Source of the DNA: Rhipidocladum racemiflorum
Lineage: Eukaryota > Streptophyta > Magnoliopsida > Poales > Poaceae
DNA length: 64,000 nucleotides
Assembly: GCA_036346355.1 (NCBI GenBank)
Contig: CM070592.1
Location: 34,457,230 to 34,521,229, forward strand
Direction of reading: 5' to 3'
In this document: piece by piece, positions 1 to 10,471 of the stretch
Position numbering within the stretch: the first letter of the stretch is position 1
Layout: every line of letters starts with the position of its first letter
Notes under the pieces: model-generated
What the model saw: only the letters and a program-made list of their open reading frames with translations
Told to the model about the DNA's origin: nothing
Database searches by the model: none
Translations under genes and position numbers: made by a program

Positions 1-302
1 AGAATAGTGACGTACGCTCCATCGAGCACAGCCGCCAAAGGGCTCGGCGCCATCCCATGATAGCATCGAACAGCCTCTCCATCATGACGCCCACGAATGG
101 ACACTTCTGTGATGTACAACGAGGAGGCTGGGCTGACTCCAGCGCATGAAATGAGGTACTTCGGCTGGTACGTGAAGGACCATGTGGAGGTCCATCCTTG
201 TTTGTGATGAGTATTTGATTTGTTTTGAGCTTGGGTTGCTCAGGTTTGAGTTTGATTTGATTTGGATTTGACATGGATTTCAAATTGAAAGTATTTTGTT
301 TT

Positions 303-500
303 GCGCCGGACCAAGGAACCAAGTAACAGAGAGTTTTTCCATTTGCACCGGACCAAGTTAGGAATGACTTTACACTTGTGTCAGACCATCTCTTTTGCAT
401 CGGGTCAAGAAACAGAGAGTTTCACGTTTGCACCGGACCAAAAAGGTTTACAAACAGAGAGTTTCACGTTTACGTCGGACCAAGTAGTTTTACAAATAGA
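303..500 (+). repeat. Short direct repeats with a CCGGACCAA core
   Basis: Degenerate direct repeats of roughly 55-60 bp. Each copy contains GAGAGTTT followed by CACGTTT and a CCGGACCAA or TCGGACCAA core. They lead into the longer 193-bp repeat, which carries the related motif CGACGGACC. Confidence 0.6.
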
Positions 501-501
501 G

Positions 502-1085
502 AAAATCGCATTCACGACAGACCGTTCTGAAATTTGCGATTTTGGAGGTCTTCCCAGGCTCGAAAAATTATTTGGTCTACATGAAAGTTGTAGAGAATTT
601 CGATATGCATCTTTTTGATGTTGACAAGTTTTTCATTTGAGCAACATAAAAAATCACAGAAAATCGGGAAGGCAAGGGCATTTGCGACGGACCCGAAAAT
701 CGCATTCGCGACAGACCGTTCTGTAATTTGCGATTTTGGAGGTCTTACCTTGCTTGAAAAATTATTTGGTCTACATGAAAGTTGTAGATAATTTCAAGGC
801 TCATCTTTTTCATGTTGACAAGTTTTTCATTTGAGAAACATAAAAAATCACAGAAAATCGGAGGGTAAGCGCATTTACGACGGACCAAAACTTGTTCGCA
901 TCGGACCGTTCTGTAATTCACGATTTTGGAGGTTTTCCCGTGCTCAAAAAATTATTTGGTCTACATGAAAGTTGTATAGAATTTCGAGGCGCATCTTTTT
1001 CATGTTGACAAGTTTTCATTTGAGCAACATAAAAAATCATAAAAAATCGGGAAGATAAGTGCATTCGCAAAGGACCAAAAATGAT
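502..1085 (+). repeat. Tandem repeat, period about 193 bp, three copies
   Basis: Three head-to-tail copies start near 502, 696 and 889. Each contains GACCGTTCTG, GATTTTGGAGGT, ATTATTTGGTCTACATGAAAG and CATGTTGACAAG or a close variant. Copies differ by scattered substitutions. The array lies upstream of the TATA box at 1580, as U3 repeats of plant LTRs often do. Confidence 0.7.
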
Positions 1086-1579
1086 GGTCTGCCGTAGATG
1101 CTTTGTGCTCTGTTGAGCTTTGACGAAAATTTAATATTATTCTTGAGCAATGCTATGTGATGTGTTTTCCTTGTTTATGATGGATGCAGGGCTCTGTTTG
1201 GTGGTCATGGTAAGGCGAAGGGAGGTCGGAACTAGGCAAGCGTTGCCGGAGGTTCAAGATGGCCGGAGGTCGCCGGAAGATGGCCGGAGATGGAGCCAGT
1301 GCAGTCCAAGGAGGCAAGGAGACAAAGTGTCTGCTAAGCTTGAGGCTTTTTAGGTCTAGTAGACCAAGGTGTTGTTGGTCTTTAGAGCTAAAGTAGTGGT
1401 CAAGTTAGCTTTTGTGAGAGGGTTGTTGGACTGATCACTTAAGATGCTTTGAGAAAGCATGTGTAAAAGTGAAGCAGTGCAACCCATGTGAGAGAAAGTG
1501 TGGGATCAAATCTTGACCCTTGGAAGTTAGCTTAGGGTTGAAGCAAGACATCCAAAGGTGGGAATTGATCCTAGAACAC

Positions 1580-1587
1580 TATAAATA
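1580..1587 (+). promoter_or_regulatory. TATA box of the LTR-like region
   Basis: TATAAATA in the context CACTATAAATAGAGG is a strong plant TATA match. A GC-richer, then pyrimidine-rich, leader-like segment follows, consistent with the U3/R border of an LTR. Confidence 0.55.
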
Positions 1588-2199
1588 GAGGGGAAGGGGT
1601 GCCCTTCTTCTCTGAAGTTTTTGGTGCTCCTTTGAGCTTTGCCCACATGAAGTGAGGCTTTGTAAAAACTTCCAAAGAAAAGAAATACAAAAACATTCTC
1701 TCCACTCTGAATTTAAATTCTGCATTTACATTATGCCTTTACATTACGTAATTTAAATTCAGTCTTTACATTACGCAATTTAAATTCTGCAAGTTGGATT
1801 TGCCTCCCCTCCTTCTACTTGCTTCTGGTTCTTAGTGCCAAGGATGAGAGATTGATTGGATGAGTCTTCACTTAGATCATATCCCAATCCTCTAGGCATT
1901 CCTTGTTCCGAGTTTTTGCGAGAAACCGATCTCTTATGTTTCCATTGATGAATCCTTATTTGATCGTGTTCTGATGAGTTTCTTTGTGACCTCTAGCTTG
2001 CTGTGACTTGTGGGAAGGTATCCAAGTTCATCTTGATCTTCAAAATCCCACGAGCAAGCCTAGATCACATATTTGCTCTGTTGCTTCAGGAGAGAATTTT
2101 TGCTCCAGGTTCTTTATTCCTTGCAAGAGAGGTTTTAGTTGGATGCTATTTGTCCAGTAGGTGGGGAAGTTTTATTTTGGGATCATTCACCCCCCCTCT

Positions 2200-2322
2200 G
2201 ATCGCCATTCCGATCTTTCAGTATGGGAATTCAGCTCGCTGCAACATGTCGCAGAGGATTGTCTGCACTTAGCCCTCGAAAATTGTGCGAGTGTAAAAGC
2301 ACGGCTCGCAGCGTCCTGCCAT
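2200..2322 (-). pseudogene. Start of orf0 of gypsy element E, truncated
   Basis: Read on the minus strand, an ATG at 2322 directly follows a splice-acceptor-like CTTAG. The translation begins MAGRCEPCFYTRTIFEG and then meets a stop. It matches the orf0 start of element A (MSGRWEPRFYTRAILEG, 10472), so this is the N-terminal end of the same gene in a related element. It breaks off near 2200 where plus-strand LTR-like DNA abuts. The function of orf0 is unknown; extra frames upstream of gag are known in some grass gypsy families with long LTRs. Confidence 0.65.
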
Positions 2323-2881
2323 CTAAGATTAAAGAAAAGAACAGGTTAGCAAGACCTTATAAGGTCCAGAATCACCAATGACAGGGGAAACAACCAAAAA
2401 AGCAACTAAGCACACAGAACCCTAGATTACTTACCCTAGCAGCTACTCATCTCAGTATGAATTAGCTTTTGAAAAGGGGGTAAAGTTTTCCCAAAAATTA
2501 TCTCACACAGAGATAGTTCAGAATAAGGTAAGGATCAAGATCTCTAACCCAAACCCTACAAATTTTAGACTTTGCTTTTCTCTCAAAATTTCTTAGTTCC
2601 AAAACCTTTTTCCCCAGGTTTGAACAATGTATGAATAGAGCAACTCATTTTCCGACCACATTTATTTTTCTGAGACTCGTCTTTTCAAGCTCAAGATAAG
2701 TCCAAATCGTTTTGAAGGATGAAACGAGAGGAGATCATACAGATGGATAAGGACATCAATCTAAGTTTTCCAATTAAGATCTTCATAGCCGGAATTAACT
2801 TTTGAAAGAAATAGGTCCTTATTTCTATTGGCCATTCTATTTAAGTCTTACAGCCCATAAAATGTGTTACGATACCACTCT
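2323..2881 (-). other. Untranslated leader and primer-binding-site-like sequence of element E
   Basis: On the minus strand this links the LTR end at 2882 to the orf0 ATG at 2322. A sequence at 2877-2866 reads TGGTATCGTAAC and resembles the initiator-Met primer site in its first seven bases, then diverges. An AG|GTAAGT donor lies near 2435 and an acceptor adjoins the ATG, so a leader intron is possible. No coding sequence is seen. Confidence 0.5.
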
Positions 2882-5800
2882 TGTGGGGCTGGTAATTCGA
2901 ACGAGTGATTCGAGTCATTATCAAGGCGCAGATCGTAATTAGCGCAACATGTATGACGCCCGATCACTTAACCAAAACCGTACCCGGATTGAGGCCAATC
3001 ATTCGGCCCTTCGCACGCACCATGTGCTCATGTGCCAGTTGATTGATACCGGTCCGAGCTTCCCGCAAATATGTGATTCTGTGCTAGTTCCCTGGATCAG
3101 TAGCCTAGCACCACATATTTTAAAGGAGATGCATCAAGTCACATACACAACCGTAAAAGTCATATATCACAGGAATATAGTTATTACAACTGGTTCACGT
3201 TTTACAGATTAGGCCGACTGGCCAGATACATTATAAAGAGAGACCAAAAGCAAACTAATAGCAATTGCAGCGACGACCGCAATGTGCCATCCAACCCAAA
3301 GGCAACCGATGGGTGTAAGACCCAGCTAGCCGTCGAACACATCGTCGGGACCTAGCTCATAGAACTCGCCTTTAGGGACACCTTCACCTTCTGTGCCTTC
3401 TGCTTCTCACATTTTCAATTTAGAGCAAACGGTGAGTACACGTATGTACTCGCAAGACTTTAGTGTTTGCAAGAATAATAATATGCAGGCTATGCCAATG
3501 AAACATGTTTCTATACTAGTTTTAAATTGCATGAAGCCAGATTTATTTACAATAGAATAATAGATTCAAACATGATGGAAAATTTATAAAAGCAATTGAT
3601 AGAAAAAGTAATTGCAATAAGTATTTAATATATTCCATGATTCATATACTATCCGTCCTAATACCATATCCATTTCCCATTCCCACCATCAGATTGCCAC
3701 ATTCATCCAATAAGCCAAACCATCCGATCATCACACAGATGATTGGAAGCCAAATCAACCAATCATCACATAGATGATATATACTCCATTCCGATTTCCA
3801 TTCCACCAATCCATCCATTTCATGTATCCATACTCCCATTTCATTGCCAGACCACCAATCCGACCAAGTCCCAAATAACCCACACCATTTTCCAAAACCT
3901 TTTCTGAAAATCAAAACCAAAAGTCTATACGTGATGATATTTTCCAAGTTGCTCTTGACCGTGAGCACGGCTAATCGATTAGATTTATTCACTGCAGAGA
4001 TTGCATACTTTACCCACATGACACATTCTAGCCATCATATTAACCATGCCACGTGATACACATCGTATCTGTTTAGCTAGACTATGATGGAACCTTTCCA
4101 CTTGCCAGCGTTTAACCCTGCACCAGCTCCGGTGATGTGCGTCCCTTGCTATGAGTGGGAGCACAACCCGTACACACAATACTCACAATGGTTCACACCC
4201 CATCGTGCTCTCCCAGATCGGGTGGAAGTATAGCCTGTACACAAAGTACTCACGATGGCTCATCCCATTGCGCTCTTCTGAACCCGCTCACACACAGTTC
4301 TGAACCCGCTCACACACAGTTCTGATGATGGTTTGCACCCCATCGTGTCCTTTACTCCATAGCAAGGCATCCATCGTTGTATTGGAATACTCTGACCCCG
4401 ACGCCTAGAACACCGTTTACCCGGAGTGTCCATACTGTTTCAGCCTACGAGAGTGCAAGGCCAAACTCCGACTCCTATACTAGGTTAAAGCTATCCAATA
4501 CTAGCACATGTGGTTGCACATCGTGACTCAGTTGATAACATCAAGTTCAGTCCTCACGGTGACTCAGGCGAGACCTCCACTCTTCTGCCTGGTCCAAAAC
4601 ACACTTTTCCCTTTTCCCTTTTCGTTTTTACCATGATAACCATTTTCCACCGAAACCACCATTCCAAAACCCGATTTGTATCCAAAAAGATTTTGATTGA
4701 CTAGTACCATCGATCAACCATGTCATTCTACTGCTGGACTAAGCATATGCAAGTACTATTCCATTATAACCCATTTGACATTTAACATAATGTCTCACCA
4801 TAACCTAGGATTCAATAAGGTTCTCATGTCCGAAGAGATTAAGGAAATCCATCCACTTTGGTTATAATCTCTAATTCCCCCAACATAGCATATTTACTAA
4901 AGTTAAACGCATGCATAATAGTTTGATAAATCAAAGTAGACTTTGCAATTATGGGATCAAAATGGTCAAAGGGGGGTGCTTGCCTGTTTGCTCTTCGTTG
5001 AACGTGTTCTCGGGGACGTAGTTGGGATCCTCGTCAACGACTTTCGACGCGTCAACGTCTATACAAACGCACAGTAAAAGAAATAACAGAAAGAACGAAT
5101 AAGGATGAATAAGGATGAATCAAACAGGGCAAATAAAGCACTAGGACAAAAGCAAGACTAATCTAGCGAGCAAGGAATAAACTAGACAAAAAAATATGAA
5201 ATTAACCCTAAGCTTGGCAGTACTGGTCCTCAGGCCCGGCAGTGCCGGAGGAAAAAGGGGAGCTCTCTGGAAAATAGCTATTGGTGTTGTAACTGCGGTA
5301 GTGTCGAGCATGACCAGCAGTACCGACCCTATAACGTCAGTAGTGCCGACCTCCAGCAAAAATTAGGGTTTGCTAAACTGGGATTTTGCGCAAACAAAGT
5401 CAAAACTTTGAGACGATCACACGATTATGTTCCTAGCGATGCCAGGGACCCATCCACGTAGGTATCACTAAGTTTTGAGTTCGTTTAACCCAAATTTCAC
5501 CTTTTACGAACAATGAAAATCCTAATTAGCACCAAATTTCGATTTTCATCCCGAATTGAGTTCAAACTCAATTATTTTTGTGAGAACTAAACTTTAGCGA
5601 GATCGTATATACTCATGAGTCATTCTCTTGATTTTTGGAGCTAGGGTTTCCACGGAAAAATCCAAAACCCACGAAAACGACTTTTAAGCGAATAAATCCG
5701 ACAAAAGGGTAATTAAGGTTTTCGATTCGATTCTCTCGCACCAACTAATTCTTTAGGGTCTAACCTAGGTCTAGTAACCCAGCTAACCCATGATTAGCCT

Positions 5801-6077
5801 CACTAACTAGGTTTTCTAGGGTTAAATTCTAAATAGAAAGGAAGAAACAGAGGAAAAAAGAGGAACTATGGTTTAGAGCTAGATTCTCGACGGACTGACT
5901 TAGGGTTTGATTCTGCCCACCTTGAAGCTTGCTTATGGCTTGAGGGTGCTGCTCCACACCTTGGGCTTGCTCCACTTGATCTCAAAATCGCTAGAGAGAG
6001 GAGAGGAGAGGAGGAGCTCAGGTGGAGAGGGAGAGAACAAGAGAGGGAGAGAGCCAGGGAGAGGGAGAGTGAGAGAT
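2882..6077 (-). repeat. LTR of gypsy element E (minus strand), truncated
   Basis: On the minus strand the LTR ends AGCCCCACA at 2882, like the end of the element A LTR, and is followed by a primer-site-like sequence. It shares ordered blocks with the A LTR: the GAGTAC/GTACTC palindrome (near 3430-3460), the ATCGATTAGCCG...CACGGTCA block (near 3945-3985), a short acidic exon (4984-5058), a cluster of CGGCACTACCG-like motifs (5215-5350) and a pyrimidine-rich leader (5990-6077). Element A is inserted at its right edge. The U3 side is not found beyond A, because plus-strand LTR remnant G lies there instead. Confidence 0.7.
3326..5058 (-). CDS. Split acidic small ORF inside LTR E (two exons recognised)
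   Basis: Minus-strand exon 5058-4984 (75 nt) follows the acceptor GTATAG and ends at a GC donor, CAG|GCAAGC. It encodes a peptide ending DEDPNYVPENTFNEEQT. The second exon, 3399-3326, follows the acceptor GAAGCAG. Joining the last G of the first exon to AA of the second gives a Glu codon and an open frame of 24 further codons, ending PDDVFDG and TAG. The intron is phase 1, as in the A and B1 LTRs, and the exon length is a multiple of three. No ATG-bearing first exon was found for this copy. The function is unknown; the product would be strongly acidic. The gene model is inferred from comparison, with no transcript evidence. Confidence 0.55.
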
Positions 6078-7591
6078 TGTAACGCCCGTGTTTATAATTA
6101 AGCTTAATTAGGCTAACTAGGTGTGGATTAGTGCTCTGTAATGTTTCCAGTTTGAATTTGGAGTTATTTGCCTTTGAATTCGGTTTTGTCGTTTCGTTTG
6201 ATTGTTTTCCCCGATTGGAGTATCAGAATCCGAAATCGGGTGAAATCTAAAATCGTGAGAGCTAGATCCCAAACTTAAGTTTTAAAACCTTTATTAGGAC
6301 CCCTCGAACCTATTCCAATAGTCCTCAAGTTAGTTGATTGGAGAACCATCGCGAAAATTGTAGTTTTCCCGAGTTTTTCTGCCGGTAGCGGCGATCTGCA
6401 CTTTTGCTGCGGTACTACCGGCCGGCGGCAAGACGGCCGCTTCCGGGCGATGCCGGCCGTCTGCGACAAGTTTTGGTCCTGTGCTCGTGTTTATCTCTTT
6501 GCCTCGGTTTGCGTGCACGTCCCAGCTCTTTAATAACACCAGGGAGCACCTCCTCTCCCTCTCCTCTCTCATTTCTCTTCCTCTCCTCCTCCTTCTTCCT
6601 CTCCTCTTCCTTCTCTCTCTCCCTTGGAGCTCTCTCTCCCTCCTTGTCATTTCCACTGGTTGGAGCTCCAGAGGCCGAGTAGAAGCAGGAGCAAGGGTGG
6701 AGAAGCGTCTCCAAGCAGTCAAGGAGCTTTACACGAGGTAGGTGTTAGAGTTAAACCTAAACCCTAGGTGCAGATGCAAACCCTAGCTCTTCTTTGACTT
6801 GTAATTGTTCTTTACGTCCTAGTTAAACTCTAGAAACCCTAGTTGTTGTGGTGCATAGTCGTTTTCCGAGTGGTTAAACCTAGGTCAAGGGTAGAAGAAT
6901 CCTTCCACGTGATCGAGTAGTTTCTGTAACCCTGATCTACGCTTCGTTGGACTCATTCGCTGCAAGGAGTAATTTCTGGAGTTCCGGAGTCCTTCCTCTC
7001 GGAACCCTAACTCCGGGAAGTCGGGAAATGACCTGCGGATGTTTTCTTAGAGCCTCGCAAGTCGTTTCTTGTGGGAGAATCGAGTTTGAACTCGATTCGG
7101 GATGAAAGTTGGATTCGGAAAGTATATTTAGGTTTTCGGATAGTAGAAGTCAAATAGCGTATTCCGGAGGTTCCAATCAGTAGTTAGATCACGTAGGACC
7201 TTAGTGTTCTAGCGGGCCTAGTGCGCGTGTTGCGAAATCCGTTTTCCCGTAGGATTTGCAAAAGTTGCACTCTGGGCATTCGAAACGATTTCAAGTTCCG
7301 AAGTCCCAAAGCTCGCAGGTCTAGCGCACTTAAGTCCCTAGAGTAGTAGAGAACCCGTTGCCGCGATGAAACTCGAGTTTCGACACCCTCTGGGTCGAAA
7401 TCCATTTTCGCCACGCAGATCGGGAGAGAAAGAATCCGAAAAGTGAGATTTTGAGCAATCGAACTCGAAACTTGACGAAACTTGCGTGAATAGGTCCCAT
7501 GGGTCCCCAGGAACCTATCCATGCACTTACGTCGAAGTTCCGAAGTCTTTTGGGCGAAATCTCAATTTTTGTGATTTTGGACTCGGGGAGA

Positions 7592-7779
7592 GCGGCACTA
7601 CCGCTGGTGTGAAGGCGGTACTGCCGGAGGGTCCGGCACTACCGGGTGTAGAGCGCCGGTAGTTATTTTCCAGAGAGCGACCCATTTCGGCCTCTGACTA
7701 GCGGCACTACCAGGAAATCCAACCGGTACTACCGGCCAGAACGGCACTACCGCCCAATCAACAGCGGTACTACCGGCCT
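7592..7779 (+). repeat. Cluster of CGGCACTACCG / CGGTACTACCG motifs
   Basis: About nine close variants of an 11-12 bp motif (GCGGCACTACCG, GGCGGTACTGCCG, CCGGCACTACCGG, CCGGTACTACCGG) occur in both orientations. The cluster lies just upstream of the acidic exon. Equivalent clusters occur at the same relative place in the 3' LTR (22350-22545), in LTR E (5215-5350) and in LTR G (24898-24932). Confidence 0.7.
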
Positions 7780-7876
7780 CTGGGAGAAAGTTTATAATTT
7801 CTTTTTCCGTCTAGGTTCTCGTTTTCTGTTTTCGCTTCTTTTTGGATTTTGATTGTTTCTTTGCCTATTTTGATCA

Positions 7877-9586
7877 ATGATTTTGGGTCTCGTTGCTTTT
7901 CGTGTAGACGTAGACGCTTCGAACGTCGCCGACGATCCCGACTACGTCCCGGAGACCGATTTCACCGAAGAGCAAACAGGCAAGCGCCTCCTTGACCATT
8001 TCCAATCCCATATTTGCAAATTCTTACTTTTGATTGCCAAAACTACTATGCATGCTCATAAGTTTACTAAAAGTGATAATTTGTGGGAAGCAATAGTTAA
8101 GCCGAAAATTGTTGGATTACCTCAATCTAATCTGAATATGCAATCCTTGATAGACTTAAGAATAATTTAGACACATTAGTAAGTGTCAGAGGGTATTAAA
8201 GAATAATAATTGCATATGCTTAGTTCAGCAATAGAATTGGTTGTAGGAGATCATGACGTTCTTATTCATAAACTCCTGGAACTATAGGATGGGTGAAGGG
8301 TGTTAGGTTGGAATTGGAGGTTTTGGGGTTTTGTTGGAAAAAGGGAATGGTTGCGTGAGTAAAATGGAAAAACTTGGGGAGTTTAGACCGGGCGAGATGT
8401 TTGGTGGTTCGGAGTTGGTGGTATTTGACCGGGTAATGGTTCCGGTTGGTAGGCTGGTTTCAGGTGCAGATTGGTTGTCAGGCCGTTGGCTGGTTTGGAG
8501 TGGTTTGGTCTGAGTTGGTCCCTTGCTATGGGGAGATTGAAGGCTAGTGTGTGCTCGGTGGGGCCGCTAGTGTCGATCCTCTGTGGACATAGCAAGTGGG
8601 TTTGGGAGATCTCGCCTGAGTCACCCTAAGGACCGAACTTGGTGCTATTTACTGGGTATAATTCGTGCAACCACACGTGCCAGTATGGGATGGCCTCAGC
8701 CTAGTACGGGGAAAAGGGATCGACCTCGCATTATTGGAGGGCAAAGAGGATTGGATGCACCTGTGGTGTCGGTGCATTCTAGGGACTTTCTTGTCGAGGC
8801 ATCGAAGGAAAGTTTACCCAATACAACGGTAATGCCTACTACAGGGAGGTCGTGGGCTAGTGGGTGCCTATTGGAACCACTGGCGGCCTCTGTGGCTGTA
8901 GTTAGGGATGCACGTTACCGGGCCAGTGCAGGATTAGAACTCCAATCTTTCGAAAGGTTCCGTCACTGTCTAGCAAATCGGGTACTTCGGTATCGCGAGG
9001 CATGGATGACATGATTGCTAGAACGTGTCGTGTGGGTACAGTGTACAGTCTCTGCAGAGATAAATAAACTAATCGATTAGCCGTGCTCACGGTCATGAGC
9101 AGCTTGGAAAGTATTATCAAGTATAGATTTTGGGTCTGGGTTGACTTTTGGGGAAATGGGTTTTGAGGTTAGATTATGTTGGTCAGGTGTGGGTGTGGAT
9201 CTTGGATTCGGATAAGGTGCAGGTGGTTGGTTGTTTTGGTGAAAGGAACGGTTGGATGGTTGATTTGGTTAATGGTTTATCTATTACTATTTGTTTGAAA
9301 TGTTTTCTTCAGCTTCTTTTGTAAAAATGCGAATGTGAATCTATTATCATATTGCAAGCGAAATCTGCTTTGTGCTCAAAAGACTAGTGTAGAAACCTAT
9401 TATTCATTGATTTAACCTACATTTTATATGTTTATATTCCATACACTAAAGTCTTGCGAGTACATACGTGTACTCACCGTTTGCTCTAACGGACTTTGGT
9501 CAGAAGGAGAAGAAGAAGGTAATGATGCAGATGTTCCAGACGAGTCGCAGTTCTCTGTTGACGCTGACGATTCCGCTGGGGCTTAG
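7877..9586 (+). CDS. Split acidic small ORF inside the 5' LTR of element A
   Basis: The exon-like segment 7908-7979 (72 nt) follows the acceptor CGTGTAG and ends at a GC donor, CAG|GCAAGC. It encodes DDPDYVPETDFTEEQT at its end. The second segment, 9504-9586, follows the acceptor TTTGGTCAG. Joining G to AA gives Glu and opens EGEEEGNDADVPDES, ending DDSAGA and TAG. The intron is phase 1, as in LTRs E and B1. An in-frame ATG at 7877 lies in the upstream intron-like sequence and could start translation without a first exon; alternatively an upstream exon exists that I could not place. The predicted product is very acidic. The function is unknown and the model is inferred. Confidence 0.5.
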
Positions 9587-10023
9587 CTGGGTTATCATCG
9601 GCCCGATTGCCTGGGTGGAGGCACACCGCGTGTTCTTCTTTTGGAGTTCCACTGGCGTTGGAGGATTATTTTGGACTTGTGCCGGCTGTAAGCCGAGACT
9701 TGTAAAGTTAAACTATTGTAATAACGTTACCTTTCATGTGTAATATATTTACTCTTGCATAGTTGAGACCTGTCTTGTATGACAACGCGTGGGTACTGAG
9801 CTCTTGATCCAGGAACCAAGATACAATGCACGCTGATTGCGGAAGCTCGAGTTGAGATCAATCGGTTGGCATGTACACTCCTCACGAGTTTTGCCGATTA
9901 ATTGGCCCCAATCCGAGTGCGAGTCGGTTCAACGGTCGAGAGGCGTTACGGGTTGCATTAATCTTCCGACCAATGCAACAAGAATGTCCTGCACCGCTAA
10001 TCGATTCCGAGCCCCACAATAGG

Positions 10024-10035
10024 TGGTATCAGAGC
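10024..10035 (+). promoter_or_regulatory. Primer binding site of element A
   Basis: TGGTATCAGAGC, complementary to the 3' end of plant initiator-Met tRNA, lies five bases after the LTR end at 10018. It primes minus-strand DNA synthesis. Confidence 0.9.
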
Positions 10036-10100
10036 TATGTTAAAACTGAAAGGATAAAGTAGATCGCTAGATAATAGAACTTAGGAATGAGTTTTCCCAG

Positions 10101-10471
10101 GTGAGTTATTTTAATTTAGTATTCTTAATTGTGAAATGGTAGAATGCTAGCCTTTTCCCCTCTATAGCTTCTTTTTCTGATTTCGAATCTTCAAAGTGAA
10201 TTTCCTCTTAGCTGATTTTCAAACTTTGTTTTCTGGGACAGGAGTGAAGTAGAAAAATGGGATTCATTCTATTCCCTTTCTCACTCAAAACCTAAAGATA
10301 GAGTTTGGGGAAGTCTTACCTATTCAACAGTTAGTTACTCGTTGTATAAGGACAAGATTAAGGCTTCGGGCTGTGGCTTTCGCAGTTGTTTTGTGTGGTA
10401 GTTGCTTGGTTTCCTCTCTTTTGGTTTGTCTCCGTTGAGGTTTTGCTAACTAGTTCTTTTCTTGCTTTTAG
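10101..10471 (+). other. Putative leader intron before orf0
   Basis: A strong donor, CCCAG|GTGAGT, at 10100/10101 and a pyrimidine-rich acceptor, TTGCTTTTAG, at 10462-10471 enclose 371 bp. The acceptor directly abuts the ATG of orf0 at 10472. Elements E and B also have an acceptor directly before the orf0 ATG. Splicing would remove this leader from a subgenomic RNA. Inferred from sequence only. Confidence 0.5.

Larger units (their letters stand above)
1..2190 (+). repeat. LTR-like sequence of an unassigned retrotransposon
   Basis: No protein-coding similarity is visible. The stretch carries tandem repeats (303-1085), then a TATA box at 1580 followed by a pyrimidine-rich leader-like segment and AT-rich repeats (1710-1800), which is how a plant LTR U3-R-U5 looks on the plus strand. 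It stops at about 2190 with a C-rich tract, beyond which minus-strand orf0 sequence of element E begins. Neither a TG start nor a target duplication can be identified, so the boundaries are approximate and the family is unknown. Bases 1-300 hold nothing I recognise. Confidence 0.45.
6078..10018 (+). repeat. 5' LTR of element A
   Basis: Begins TGTAACGCCCGTG and ends GAGCCCCACA, 3941 bp. It is closely similar over its full length to the 3' LTR, with scattered substitutions and small indels that concentrate in GC-rich stretches. It holds a pyrimidine-rich leader (6540-6650), a GAG|GTAGGT donor near 6738, the CGGCACTACCG cluster, and two exon-like segments of a split acidic ORF. Confidence 0.95.

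Noticed and set aside
6404..6741. Overlapping frames of 86-130 codons on both strands
   Set aside because: They lie in the CT-rich leader of the 5' LTR of A. Low-complexity Leu/Ser or Arg/Glu translations on both strands are a composition effect, repeated at 21103-21507 in the 3' LTR.
7877..8170. 97-codon single-exon frame as the real LTR protein
   Set aside because: Only the part encoded by 7908-7979 is conserved in LTRs E and B1; after the GC donor the sequence of other LTRs diverges, so the C-terminal part is intron read-through.
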